Shown piece after piece: positions 7,252 through 14,482 of a stretch of 18,113 bases of DNA. The translations under genes and the position numbers were made by a program. The first letter of the stretch is position 1. Each line of letters opens with the position of its first letter. Location of the stretch: contig JAEXCA010000017.1 of the NCBI GenBank assembly GCA_023393755.1, positions 1 through 18,113 on the forward strand. The letters run 5' to 3'. Below the pieces are notes generated by a model. The model was not told the origin of the DNA. It saw only the letters and a list, made by a program, of their open reading frames with translations, and did no database searches. This DNA comes from Actinomycetes bacterium (GTDB lineage: Bacteria > Actinomycetota > Actinomycetes > Propionibacteriales > Propionibacteriaceae).

Positions 7252-8445
7252 CTAGTTGTGGGACCAGCGGACCAGCGCCGGGACGGCGATCTCGGCGAAG
7301 CGTTCCAGGTGCTCGGCGGTGGAGTAGGCATGGGCGGAGAGCCGCAGGCGGGCCGCTCCTCCCCAGGCGGCGATCTGGGTCTCGAAGCCCAGCTCGTCGG
7401 CGATCCGCTGGCGCAGCAGGCCGGCCTGCTCCGGACGTCCGGCCAGCCCGGCGGGGAGGGCGACCAGCGCCATCGCCGGGGCGGGCATCCCGGTGACGAC
7501 CCGATGGTCCTCGCCGGTGGCGGCACCGAAGGCGGCGGCTATGAGGTCACGTCCGTAGCGGACCAGCCGGTGCTGGTACTCGCGGATCCGGTCCCAGCCG
7601 ATCTCGCGTTCGAGCAGTTCGATGCCCGCCGCCGCGGCGAGATAGCCGGTGGCGTCCGCGCTTCCCTGCTCGTCGAAGGACGCCGGGTAGGCGGCGTCGC
7701 TCGCCCAGGATTCGATCGGCGGCCGCACTTGCGCCGCGACCAGCGGGCCGAGGACGGTCACCGCCGAGCCGCGTGGCCCGCAGGCCCACTTGTGCAGGTT
7801 TCCGACCCAGGCGTCCGCCGCGGTCGCCGCCGGCCGGACGAGCTGGCCCGGCGCGTGGGCGGCGTCGACCAGCACCGCGATTCCCCGCTGCCGGGCCACC
7901 CGGGTCACCTCCTCGACCGGGAACAGCCGGGCGGTCCCGGAGGAGAGCTGGTCGATCACCAGCAGCCGGGTGGCAGGGGAGACCGCGTCGAGGACGGCGG
8001 CGGTGGCCTCGTCCGCTTCGGCCTCGAGCGGGACGTGTGCGGTCACCATCCGTCCGCCGGACCGGGCGGTCTCCAGGGCGACGTGCTTGGCCAGCGCACC
8101 GTAGGCGTGGTCGGTGAGCACCACCTCGCCGCGGAGCAGCGACCGGATCGCCGCGGTCGTCCCGGCACTGGCGGAGGGCACGAAGGCGAGCTGTTCCGGG
8201 TCGGCCCCGACGAAATCGGCGACCACCCGGCATGCCGCGCTGCGTCGCGGCCCGATGCCGAGATGCCAGCGCAGCGGGTTGGCATCGACCTCGGCGAGCA
8301 GCCGGGCGCGATGGTCGACGGTGAACCGCGGCGCGGCACCGTAGGATCCGTGGTTCAGGTGGACGACCGTGGGATCCAGCGGCCACAGGGCCGCGGCGGG
8401 CGCCCCCGACCTGGTGGTGAGTGGAGCGGGAGCGTCAACGGACAT
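7252..8445 (-). CDS. Class V-fold PLP-dependent aminotransferase / isopenicillin N epimerase-like
   Basis: The 397-residue enzyme has the class V aminotransferase pattern of the isopenicillin-N-epimerase/cysteine-desulfurase-like group. The N-terminus carries VHLNHGSYGAAP (about 28-39). A PLP-phosphate-binding segment FVPSASAGTTAAI and the PLP-ring pair D194/H197 (VLVDAAHAPG) follow. The Schiff-base lysine is K219 in NLHKWACGPRG. The family includes epimerases, desulfurases and lyases, and the sequence does not tell which. The start ATG 8445 is preferred over the GTG at 8451; a TAAGCT hexamer lies 29 nt upstream. It precedes the OsmC-like gene on the same strand. Confidence 0.87.
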   Translation of the reverse strand: MSVDAPAPLTTRSGAPAAALWPLDPTVVHLNHGSYGAAPRFTVDHRARLLAEVDANPLRWHLGIGPRRSAACRVVADFVGADPEQLAFVPSASAGTTAAIRSLLRGEVVLTDHAYGALAKHVALETARSGGRMVTAHVPLEAEADEATAAVLDAVSPATRLLVIDQLSSGTARLFPVEEVTRVARQRGIAVLVDAAHAPGQLVRPAATAADAWVGNLHKWACGPRGSAVTVLGPLVAAQVRPPIESWASDAAYPASFDEQGSADATGYLAAAAGIELLEREIGWDRIREYQHRLVRYGRDLIAAAFGAATGEDHRVVTGMPAPAMALVALPAGLAGRPEQAGLLRQRIADELGFETQIAAWGGAARLRLSAHAYSTAEHLERFAEIAVPALVRWSHN

Positions 8446-8474
8446 GCACACCAGCCAGGACGGTCACGGCGGTC

Positions 8475-8480
8475 AGCTTA
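8475..8480 (-). promoter_or_regulatory. Putative -10 for the aminotransferase gene
   Basis: TAAGCT on the minus strand, with TTCGAC about 18 nt further upstream, could start a transcript with a leader of roughly 20 nt before the ATG at 8445. The match is modest. Confidence 0.35.
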
Positions 8481-8569
8481 GGCAATGACCGACGGCCGGT
8501 CGAACCCCGACTCGAAGCTCTGCCCGGCTCAACCGGGCGTTACCGCAGGCCCGGGCTGCTCGGCGGGGA

Positions 8570-8827
8570 TCAGGCCGGACGCTCCACGACCACGGTCACC
8601 TTGGTGAGCACGGCGGCCACCGCACCGACCCCCAGCAGCGGCGGAGCCACCAGCGCGGTGATCGCCCCCACGGTGAGGCCGGCGTTGAGCGGTATCTCGA
8701 CCAGCGTCCTGCCTTCGCGCTTCAGGGTGATCCGGCGCACGTTGCCCTCCTGGATCAGCTCCACGATCTTGTTGACCACGTTGCCGAACGTGACCTCGAA
8801 CTCCTCGGTGCTGCCCTTCTCGGTCAT
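8570..8827 (-). CDS. DUF4342 family protein
   Basis: This is an 85-residue protein. The N-terminal half (about 1-40) is predicted helical with the family-type pattern VVNKIVELIQEGNVRRITLKREGRTLVEIP. It is followed by a hydrophobic stretch LTVGAITALVAPPLLGVGAVAAVLTKVTVVVERP, a possible membrane hairpin. These are the hallmarks of DUF4342, small proteins of unknown function that sometimes occur as a domain of larger proteins with a UBA-like N-terminus. The start ATG 8827 is supported by GGAG 8 nt upstream; the longer frame to 8899 lacks coding character. It lies 124 bp upstream of the aminotransferase gene on the same strand. Confidence 0.8.
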   Translation of the reverse strand: MTEKGSTEEFEVTFGNVVNKIVELIQEGNVRRITLKREGRTLVEIPLNAGLTVGAITALVAPPLLGVGAVAAVLTKVTVVVERPA

Positions 8828-8990
8828 CTGTCTCACTCCGTGCCGGGCCGGTGTCTCCGGCCGATGCTCCCATTCTCTCCACCCGACGCAAGGCTCCACG
8901 CCCCGCGCGACCCGATCACCGGGAGCCGAACCTCCGGGCCCATTGCGCGGGAGGTGCGGCCGGCCGGCGTGGCTGGTGCCGGAGGTCGGC

Positions 8991-8996
8991 TAACGT
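8991..8996 (+). promoter_or_regulatory. -10 hexamer of a leaderless promoter before a gene remnant
   Basis: TAACGT is followed by 7 nt and ATG at 9004. The arrangement matches those at 3831, 9102 and 10975, suggesting the promoter survived although the gene behind it is deleted. Confidence 0.45.
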
Positions 8997-9003
8997 CCTG
9001 GTC

Positions 9004-9062
9004 ATGAGCAGGATCCTCTTCGACACCGCGACCTGGTCTATGCGGTGAAACGGCCGGACTGA
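9004..9062 (+). pseudogene. Remnant of a probable RibD/dihydrofolate reductase-like gene
   Basis: From ATG 9004 the frame reads MSRILFDTATW and stops at 9048. The opening MSRILFDTAT resembles the first strand of RibD_C/dihydrofolate-reductase-like proteins. In the next frame the bases 9030-9062 read DLVYAVKRPD and a stop, which resembles the final strand of the same kind of protein. I infer an internal deletion that joined the first 10 or so codons to the last 10. The fragment is short, so the family call is tentative. Confidence 0.4.
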
Positions 9063-9073
9063 CGGCTTTCACC
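9044..9073. repeat. Hairpin between the gene remnant and the LysE-type exporter gene
   Basis: GGTGAAA (9044-9050) pairs with TTTCACC (9067-9073), and GCCG (9053-9056) with CGGC (9063-9066), giving a bulged stem with a 6-nt loop. No T-run follows, so it is a weak terminator candidate for the deleted gene upstream, or an operator. Confidence 0.4.
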
Positions 9074-9101
9074 GAGTGGCCGAGCGACCCGGCCGGCGCC
9101 C

Positions 9102-9107
9102 TATGCT
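9102..9107 (+). promoter_or_regulatory. -10 hexamer of a leaderless promoter for the LysE-type gene
   Basis: TATGCT is followed by 7 nt and a GTG at 9115 in the coding frame. If used, the ATG at 9103 lies in the promoter and cannot be the start. Confidence 0.45.
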
Positions 9108-9114
9108 CCTGGCT

Positions 9115-9732
9115 GTGGACTCCTTGGCGCTCGGGCTGACGATGGGGGTGGCCGCGGGCATCAGTCCAGGGCCGTTGCTGGTACTGGTGATCGTCCAGAC
9201 CCTGCGCTCAGGGCTGCGGGCGGGTCTGGTCACCGCCTTCGCGCCGCTGGTCTCGGACGCGATCGTGGTGACGGTGACACTGCTGCTGCTCAGCTGGCTG
9301 CCCGGCTGGGTGCTGCCCGCGATCGGGGTGGTCGGCGGTGGCTACGTGATCTGGCTGGCCTGGGAGATCTGGCGGGACGCCGGCAAGCCGATCGACGTGG
9401 ATGCCTCCGTCCCGCTGAGTTCGGGTGCCGCCCTGCGCCGGGCCCTGACGGTCAACCTGTCCAACCCGCATCCCTGGCTGACCTGGGGCACGGTGCTCGG
9501 CCCGCTGGTGCTCGGTCTCGCCAGGGAGTCGTTCGGGCTGGCAGCGGTGTTCGTCGGCGGCTTCTACGCCACCCTGGTCGGGGCGAAGGTCGTCCTGGCG
9601 TTGGTCGTGGCTCGTACCCGTCGCATGGTCACCGGAGGCGCCTACCGGTGGGTGATGCGGATCTCCGCTCTCGCCCTGGTGGTGCTGGCCGTCCTGCTGA
9701 TCTGGGAGTCTGCCGTTCACCTGGCCGGCTGA
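9115..9732 (+). CDS. LysE/RhtB-family exporter
   Basis: The 205-residue membrane protein has about six hydrophobic segments and the LysE-family opening ALGLTMGVAAGISPGPLLVLV, with GISPGP at 15-20, then APLVSDAIVV and NLSNPHPWLTWGTVLGPL. Characterised relatives export amino acids or similar small molecules across the inner membrane; the substrate here is unknown. GTG 9115 is chosen because TATGCT lies 7 nt upstream and the family normally starts just before the first helix. ATG 9103 and GTG 9076 are in frame but lack a ribosome binding site. The gene stands alone, followed by a 197-bp region before pfkB. Confidence 0.85.
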   Translation: MDSLALGLTMGVAAGISPGPLLVLVIVQTLRSGLRAGLVTAFAPLVSDAIVVTVTLLLLSWLPGWVLPAIGVVGGGYVIWLAWEIWRDAGKPIDVDASVPLSSGAALRRALTVNLSNPHPWLTWGTVLGPLVLGLARESFGLAAVFVGGFYATLVGAKVVLALVVARTRRMVTGGAYRWVMRISALALVVLAVLLIWESAVHLAG

Positions 9733-9757
9733 GCCGCAGCCACGCGGGTGATCTCAG

Positions 9758-9818
9758 TTGACCGTTTGCCCAAGCATTCGCTCATTTTGTTGCTCGAATC
9801 GAGCAATCTGGTCAGAAT
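9758..9818 (+). promoter_or_regulatory. Promoter region with palindromic operator before the PfkB kinase gene
   Basis: A perfect palindrome TTGCTCGA-A-TCGAGCAA at 9790-9806 sits in an AT-richer stretch. A -35-like TTGCTC (9790-9795, part of the palindrome) and -10-like CAGAAT (9813-9818) are separated by 17 nt; a second -35-like TTGACC lies at 9758. Another GCTC half-site lies at about 9779-9783. The overlap of a palindrome with the -35 is what a repressor of a sugar-kinase gene would need. The regulator is not in the window. Confidence 0.55.
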
Positions 9819-9825
9819 CAGGGGT

Positions 9826-9933
9826 GTGATCAGTCCCACCACCATCGGCGCGATCGGCGTCCGCAGCGACCTGTGCCAGCACGCCCGGAACCCGGGTCGA
9901 CGCGAGCTGCTGGGACAGGGCGGTCGGCCGTGA
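9826..9933 (+). CDS. Possible 35-residue leader ORF overlapping pfkB start
   Basis: A GTG at 9826, 7 nt after the CAGAAT hexamer, opens a 35-codon frame (starts VISPTTIGAIGVRSDLC) with mostly G or C third positions in its first half. Its TGA (9931-9933) overlaps the GTG start of the kinase (9930) as GTGA. This layout would allow translational coupling. The peptide resembles nothing I recognise, and the frame may be fortuitous. Confidence 0.25.
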   Translation: MISPTTIGAIGVRSDLCQHARNPGRRELLGQGGRP

Positions 9934-10835
9934 TCGCGTGCCTCGGGCTCTCGCCCGCCTTCGACATCAGCTACGGCCTGCCGGTGGTCGAGCTCGGACG
10001 GATCCACCGTCCGCAATGGGTGATCGAACTGCCCGGTGGCAAGTCGCTCAATGTCGCCCGCGCACTGGCGGTGCTGGGTGCGCCGGCGCGGGCCATCGCC
10101 CCGCTCGGTGGGCCGGTCGGCACGGCGATGGCGGACGCCCTGCTGGCCGTCGGCGTCGACGTGGATCGGGTGCCGGTGTCGGCCACCCGCCGGTGCGTCA
10201 CCGCGTTCAGCGAGGCGGACGGTTCGGCGACCGAGTTCTACGAGCCCGCACTCCCGCTGGACGATCGGGCGTGGCAGGGCCTGTGCGCGGCGGTCGATCG
10301 GCTGGACGGGGGCTGGCTGGCGGTCTCGGGCTCGGTGCCGCCCGAGCGGGTCGAGCCACTGGCCACGCTCCTGGCTGGGGCCACCGTCCGCGGCGTCCGG
10401 GTCGCGCTGGACGTCCACGGCCCCGCGCTGGCGGCGGTGCTCGCGTCCGCCCCGGTGGCGGTGGCGAAGGTCAACCGGGCCGAGGCTGCCGAACTGCTGG
10501 GAGAGGGGACCGCCGCCACCCTGGCCGCCGGGCTGCGGCGGGCCGGAGCGGGCCTGGCGGTGGTGACCGACGGCGTCGACGGCGCGGTGGCGGTTTCGGA
10601 GGCCGGTGCCCTGCGGGCCGTCCCCGGCGAGCGCGGACGGTACGCGGTCGGTTCGGGCGACTCCTTCCTGGCCGGGTTGCTCGTCGGCCTGGCCCGATCC
10701 GCCGGACTCGGCGAGGCTCTGGTTCTCGGCACCGCCGCCGCGGCCGCCAACACCCGCCGGCCGGGTGCGGCCCGGTTCACCCGCGAGGACGTGGATCAGG
10801 CCCTGGCCGGCGTGACCCTGAGGGATGAGCACTAG
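9930..10835 (+). CDS. PfkB-family sugar-phosphate kinase (1-phosphofructokinase / tagatose-6-phosphate kinase-like)
   Basis: The 301-residue kinase has the ribokinase fold. The substrate-binding N-terminus reads CLGLSPAFDISYGL, then GGK at 36-38 in PGGKSLNVARAL (PfkB signature 1), KVNRAEAAELLG (N182, E185), VTDGVDG at 212-218, and GSGDSFLAGLL with the catalytic base D244 in place of the usual GAGD. The spacing resembles 1-phosphofructokinase/LacC, which phosphorylate hexose phosphates with ATP, but the sugar cannot be fixed. The start GTG 9930 follows ACAGGG by 9 nt; the ATG at 9873 would add 19 uncharacteristic residues. No PTS genes are adjacent. A repeat element and then the MFS_2/PLP-lyase pair follow. 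Confidence 0.85.
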   Translation: MIACLGLSPAFDISYGLPVVELGRIHRPQWVIELPGGKSLNVARALAVLGAPARAIAPLGGPVGTAMADALLAVGVDVDRVPVSATRRCVTAFSEADGSATEFYEPALPLDDRAWQGLCAAVDRLDGGWLAVSGSVPPERVEPLATLLAGATVRGVRVALDVHGPALAAVLASAPVAVAKVNRAEAAELLGEGTAATLAAGLRRAGAGLAVVTDGVDGAVAVSEAGALRAVPGERGRYAVGSGDSFLAGLLVGLARSAGLGEALVLGTAAAAANTRRPGAARFTREDVDQALAGVTLRDEH

Positions 10836-10844
10836 GTCCTCGTC

Positions 10845-10914
10845 GGCTGAGGTCGTCCGCTGGGCCGGGTCCGAAGCCGGTGACCCTTCGGGACTCGCGC
10901 TTCGCGCCACCTCA
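10845..10914. repeat. Head-to-head pair of REP-like units (BIME-like), degenerate
   Basis: The first unit, GGCTGAGGTCG to CCGAAGCC (10845-10878), and the second, CTTCGGGACTCGCGC to CACCTCA (10886-10914), face each other. They match with a few differences the units inside the element at 15197-15319 (CTGAGGTCG...AGTCTCGAAG). The element fills most of the space between pfkB and the next gene. Confidence 0.6.
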
Positions 10915-10974
10915 CGGAGCGGGGGCGTTGATCAGTCCGAGGTCGGCCAGCCGAGACGGGGCGTGGCGAGGCCG

Positions 10975-10980
10975 TAGGAT
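10975..10980 (+). promoter_or_regulatory. -10 hexamer of a leaderless promoter for the MFS_2 operon
   Basis: TAGGAT is followed by 6 nt and ATG at 10987. No ribosome binding site precedes the ATG, and no good -35 is visible. Confidence 0.5.
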
Positions 10981-10986
10981 CTGCGG

Positions 10987-12354
10987 ATGGCTCGAACGGT
11001 GACGTCCTCGCCCGCAGCGCTGCGCTCCGGCGTCGTCGTCCGGTACGCGATCGGTTCGCTCGGTACCGGCGGCTTCGCCACCCTGCCCGGCCTGGTGCTG
11101 GTCTTCTACCTCACCGACACCCTCGGCGTGGCCGCCTGGGCGGCCGGCATCGTGGTCACCACCGCGAAGATCTGGGACGTCCTGATCGACCCGGTGATCG
11201 GCGGGATCTCGGACGCCTCGCTGCGCCGGACCGGCTCCCGCCGGCGCCTGATGACCGTCGGCGCGCTCGCCCTCCCGGTGTTCTTCCTGCTCACCTTCGC
11301 CGTCCCCGCGGGGGTGTCTCCGGCCGTCGCGGCGGGGTGGGTCGGGCTGGCCTTCGTCCTGGCGTCCACCGCCTTCAGCCTGTTCCAGGTGCCGTACATC
11401 GCCCTGCCCGCAGAACTCTCCTCCCAGTACGACCAGCGCACCCGGCTGCTCACCTCGCGGGTGGCGGTGCTCAGCCTGGCGATCCTGCTGTTCGGCGCCG
11501 GGGGACCGATGCTGCGCGGGATCGGCGACGAGTACACCGGCTACTTCGTGATGGCGCTGGTGGCCGGCCTGGCGATCGCCGGCGGCCTGCTGGTCGCGGC
11601 CACGATCGCTCCGCTGGAGGTGCCCGACCCGGCCTGGACGCGGACCTCGTGGCTCTCCGGCTACCGCGAAGGGGTCGAGGCGCTCCGCCGCAGCGCGCCC
11701 TTCCGGGCGCTGCTGCTCAGCTTCGGGCTGCAGGCCGTGGCGACCGGCATCATGCTGACCGGCGCCAACTACGTCGCCGCGTGGGTGATGCGCTCCGAGG
11801 CCGCGCTCACCTTCCTGTTCGTCGCTCTGATCGGCCCCGCGATCGTGTGCTCGCCGCTGTGGAACGCGGTCGCCCGCCGGATCGGCAAGGAGCGGGGGTT
11901 CGCCGCGGCGTCGGTGCTGTTCGCCCTGGCCACCGCCTCGCTGACCGCGGCGGTGTGGCTGCCGGGGCCGTGGATGTACGCCTCGGTGGCCGTCGCCGGC
12001 GCCGCCTACGCGGGCATGCAGGCGCTGCCGATGGCGATGCTGCCGGACGTGATCTCGCACGACAGCCGCGTCCACGGCTCCGACAGCGCCGGCGTCTTCG
12101 GCGGCGTCTGGACGGCCGGGGAGACCACCGGGATGGCGCTCGGCGCGGCCGTGTTCACCGTCGTCCTCACCGTCACCGGCTACCGCCAGACCGTCGCCGG
12201 AGCCACCGTCGAACAGCCGGTCGACGCCGTCACCGGGATCGCGCTGGGGTTCAGCGTGGTCCCGGCGGTGCTGACCCTGGTGAGCCTGTTCTTCCTGGCC
12301 GGCTACCGGCTGCGCCGGGCCGACGTCGATCAACCCACCGGAGGAGAGCAATGA
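10987..12354 (+). CDS. MFS_2 / GPH-type cation symporter
   Basis: This 455-residue protein with about 12 hydrophobic segments belongs to the MFS_2 (glycoside-pentoside-hexuronide:cation symporter) family. The family signature KIWDVLIDPVIGGISD, with the D-x-x-x-D-P pattern that binds the coupling cation in melibiose permease, lies at about residues 60-75. FSLFQVPYIALPAELS follows, and the late GGVWTAGETTGMALG replaces the usual FxxxEK-type motif. It would import or export a solute with Na+ or H+. The family also contains the animal lysophospholipid and S1P carriers Mfsd2a/b. Its stop overlaps the ATG of the S1P-lyase-like gene as ATGA, so the two are translationally coupled and probably share a substrate pathway. 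Confidence 0.85.
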   Translation: MARTVTSSPAALRSGVVVRYAIGSLGTGGFATLPGLVLVFYLTDTLGVAAWAAGIVVTTAKIWDVLIDPVIGGISDASLRRTGSRRRLMTVGALALPVFFLLTFAVPAGVSPAVAAGWVGLAFVLASTAFSLFQVPYIALPAELSSQYDQRTRLLTSRVAVLSLAILLFGAGGPMLRGIGDEYTGYFVMALVAGLAIAGGLLVAATIAPLEVPDPAWTRTSWLSGYREGVEALRRSAPFRALLLSFGLQAVATGIMLTGANYVAAWVMRSEAALTFLFVALIGPAIVCSPLWNAVARRIGKERGFAAASVLFALATASLTAAVWLPGPWMYASVAVAGAAYAGMQALPMAMLPDVISHDSRVHGSDSAGVFGGVWTAGETTGMALGAAVFTVVLTVTGYRQTVAGATVEQPVDAVTGIALGFSVVPAVLTLVSLFFLAGYRLRRADVDQPTGGEQ

Positions 12355-13820
12355 CGATGGACGCCGCCGCGGTGCTGGCCCGGCTGGCCGAGTTGCGGAC
12401 CCAGGACGCCCCGACCCACGGCGGACGGCTGCTGTCGTACGTCTACGACTCCGGCCGTGCCGAACTCGACGAGCTCGCGGCGGCGGCGATCCGCGCCATG
12501 CAGCCGGTGAACGGGCTCGACCCGACGGCCTTCCGGTCGGTGGCGGTGATCGAGCGCGAACTGCTCGACTTCGCCCGTGAGGTGTTCCACGCCGGTCCGG
12601 ACGTGGCCGGTACGGCCACCTCCGGCGGCACCGAGAGCTGCCTGCTGGCGGTGAAGACCGCCCGGGAGGCCTGGCGGGCACGGGGCGGATCGGGCCGCCC
12701 GCGGCTGGTGGCGCCCACCACCGTCCACGCCGCCTTCCGCAAGGCCGCGGCTCTGCTCGATCTCGAGCTCGACCTGGTGCCGGTCGACCCGGTGACCGGA
12801 CGGCCGAGCGTTGCCAGGTTCACCGCCCGGTTCGCCCCCGACGTGGCCCTGGCCGTGGTCAGTGCACCCTGCTACCCGTTCGCCGCGCTCGACCCGGTGG
12901 CCGAGGTGGCGGCGGCGGCGCTGGCTGCGGGGGTCGACCTGCACGTGGACGCCTGCATCGGCGGTTTCGCGCTCGCGTTCTGGCCCTCCGGAGCTGCCGG
13001 CGCGCCGGACGGGCCGTGGGATTTCGCGGTGCCCGGGGTGACCAGCCTGTCGGCCGACCTGCACAAGTACGGCTACGCCCCCAAGGGGGTCTCGGTGCTG
13101 CTGCAGCGCGGCCTCGACCGGCAGCGTCAGCAGTGGTTCGCCACCAGTTCCTGGCCCGGCTACCCGGTGGTGAACGCGACGCTGCTGGGCTCCAGATCCG
13201 CCGGGCCGCTGGCCGCGGCCTGGGCGATCGCCGCCGTGCTGGGGGTGGAGGGGTTCCGCGAGCTGACCGCGTCCATGGCGGATTCGGTGGCCCGGATCGC
13301 GACCGCCGCGCTGACGATCGAGGGTCTGACGGTGGTCGGTTCGCCGACCGGGCCGATGGTGGCCCTCGCCGCCGACGAAGCCGATCCAGCCCGCCGGGTG
13401 GATCCGCACCTCTGGGCGGACGCGATGCGCGCCCACGGCTTCGTGGTGCAGGGCCAGCCGGCGTCCGTCCAGCCGGACGGGACCGTGCTGCCGGCCACCG
13501 CCCACCTGACCATCACCCCGGTCACCGCCGAGGTGGTGGACGACCTGGTGGCGGCGATGGCCGCTGCCGCCGACACCGTCCGGGGGATGCCGCACCTGGA
13601 GGGTGGGCAGCTGGCCGCAGGACTGCTGGGGGACGTCCCTCCGTCCGCCCTGGCCGGGGTGGACGCTGACGCCGCGTTCGGCATTCTGCGCGCCGCGGGC
13701 CTGCTCGAACCCGGCGCGCTGCACGCGATGGCGCCCGTCCTGGCGCTGGTCGAGGCGCTCCCGGCCCCGGTGGTCGAGAAGCTGCTGGGCGAGCTGCTGG
13801 CGGCGGCTCTGGATCGGTGA
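12351..13820 (+). CDS. PLP-dependent decarboxylase-family lyase (sphingosine-1-phosphate lyase-like)
   Basis: The 489-residue enzyme has the group II decarboxylase fold: GTATSGGTESCLLAVKTARE (about 87-106), H126 likely stacking on PLP, D200 in HVDACIGGFALAF, and the Schiff-base lysine K239 in SADLHKYGYAPKGVSVL. The DACIGGF and HKYGYAPKG blocks are those of the sphingosine-1-phosphate lyase/aspartate-aminotransferase-like branch rather than glutamate decarboxylases. S1P lyases cleave phosphorylated long-chain bases to phosphoethanolamine and an aldehyde; the true substrate here is open. A helical extension of some 70 residues (about 415-489) follows the catalytic domain. No N-terminal membrane helix is present. 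GGAGGAGAG lies just before the ATG, inside the end of the transporter gene. Confidence 0.85.
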   Translation: MTMDAAAVLARLAELRTQDAPTHGGRLLSYVYDSGRAELDELAAAAIRAMQPVNGLDPTAFRSVAVIERELLDFAREVFHAGPDVAGTATSGGTESCLLAVKTAREAWRARGGSGRPRLVAPTTVHAAFRKAAALLDLELDLVPVDPVTGRPSVARFTARFAPDVALAVVSAPCYPFAALDPVAEVAAAALAAGVDLHVDACIGGFALAFWPSGAAGAPDGPWDFAVPGVTSLSADLHKYGYAPKGVSVLLQRGLDRQRQQWFATSSWPGYPVVNATLLGSRSAGPLAAAWAIAAVLGVEGFRELTASMADSVARIATAALTIEGLTVVGSPTGPMVALAADEADPARRVDPHLWADAMRAHGFVVQGQPASVQPDGTVLPATAHLTITPVTAEVVDDLVAAMAAAADTVRGMPHLEGGQLAAGLLGDVPPSALAGVDADAAFGILRAAGLLEPGALHAMAPVLALVEALPAPVVEKLLGELLAAALDR

Positions 13821-13842
13821 CCTGACCGGTTCGGACGCGGCG

Positions 13843-13887
13843 CGGCTCCGAGCCGGGCACTGCAGTCAGTGCGCAGGCTCGGAGCCG
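13843..13887. terminator. Nested hairpin between convergent operons, likely bidirectional terminator
   Basis: CGGCTCCGAGCC (13843-13854) pairs perfectly with GGCTCGGAGCCG (13876-13887), and GCACTG (13857-13862) with CAGTGC (13867-13872) inside it. It lies 22 bp after the lyase stop and about 100 bp from the end of the opposing SRPBCC gene. No T-run follows on either strand, so termination is inferred from position. The rest of 13888-13990 shows nothing recognisable. Confidence 0.5.
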
Positions 13888-13990
13888 GGAGTGGCGCCGT
13901 CGCTGGACGAGCCGGCGTGGACGCCCTTCGGGACCGCCGCGTGGGCCACCTCTGTTCCTCGGCGGCTCTCGTGGGGGTATCGGGTGGCGG

Positions 13991-14479
13991 TCAGCCTTCG
14001 GCGAGCAGGGCGTCGATCTGGTTGATCGACTCGCGGCTGCCTTCCTCCATCCCCATCTCCAGCACCTGCTGCAGCGCCTCGGCGGTCTCGTAGACCGTGG
14101 TGTAGGTGGCGGTGGTGCCGTCCCCGTCGGCTTCGAAGACGTAGCTGCAGCGCGACACCGGCATCCCTTCGGCCGGGGCGTAGGAGTCGTCGGCGAAGAA
14201 GTCCTCGAAGGTGAAGCCGTGCGGCTCGTCCACCGTCAGGATGCGCATTCCGCCGTGGAACCGCTCACCCTCCGGGCTGGTCATGTAGTAGTGGACCAGG
14301 CCGCCGGGGGTGAGGGAGTGTGCGACGAAGGTGGCCGGGTAGGTCGGCGGACCCCAGATCCGCTCCAGCTGGCGGGGGTCGGCGTAGAGCTGCCAGACCC
14401 GCTCGACCGGCGCGGCGAAGTGGGCGGTGATGATCAGCGACCGGGTGTCGAGATCCTTGGTGATGTTCGTGACAGGCAT
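13991..14479 (-). CDS. SRPBCC (AHSA1-like) protein
   Basis: The 162-residue protein has the START/SRPBCC fold of the AHSA1 type: SLIITAHFAAPVERVWQLYADPRQLERIWGPP near the N-terminus (about 14-45), HYYMTSPEGERFHGGMRI, FTFEDFFAD, and a long C-terminal helix EMGMEEGSRESINQIDALL. Members bind hydrophobic ligands in a deep pocket; no enzymatic role can be assigned. The ATG (14479) is 3 nt after the stop of the ArsR gene, so the two are cotranscribed. ArsR-SRPBCC pairs are common in Actinobacteria, with the regulator controlling both genes. Confidence 0.9.
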   Translation of the reverse strand: MPVTNITKDLDTRSLIITAHFAAPVERVWQLYADPRQLERIWGPPTYPATFVAHSLTPGGLVHYYMTSPEGERFHGGMRILTVDEPHGFTFEDFFADDSYAPAEGMPVSRCSYVFEADGDGTTATYTTVYETAEALQQVLEMGMEEGSRESINQIDALLAEG

Positions 14480-14482
14480 GGT

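Noticed and set aside
8846..8862. GGCCGG/CCGGCC hairpin in the DUF4342 leader
   Set aside because: A 6-bp GC stem is expected by chance in this DNA.
10912..12681. Long minus-strand frame of 589 codons
   Set aside because: It lies antisense to the MFS_2 gene and the start of the PLP-lyase-like gene, with G/R/H/Q-rich low-complexity composition typical of GC-rich shadows.
12330..13724. Minus-strand frame of 464 codons opposite the S1P-lyase-like gene
   Set aside because: It has shadow composition, no recognisable motif, and complete overlap with a clear enzyme gene.
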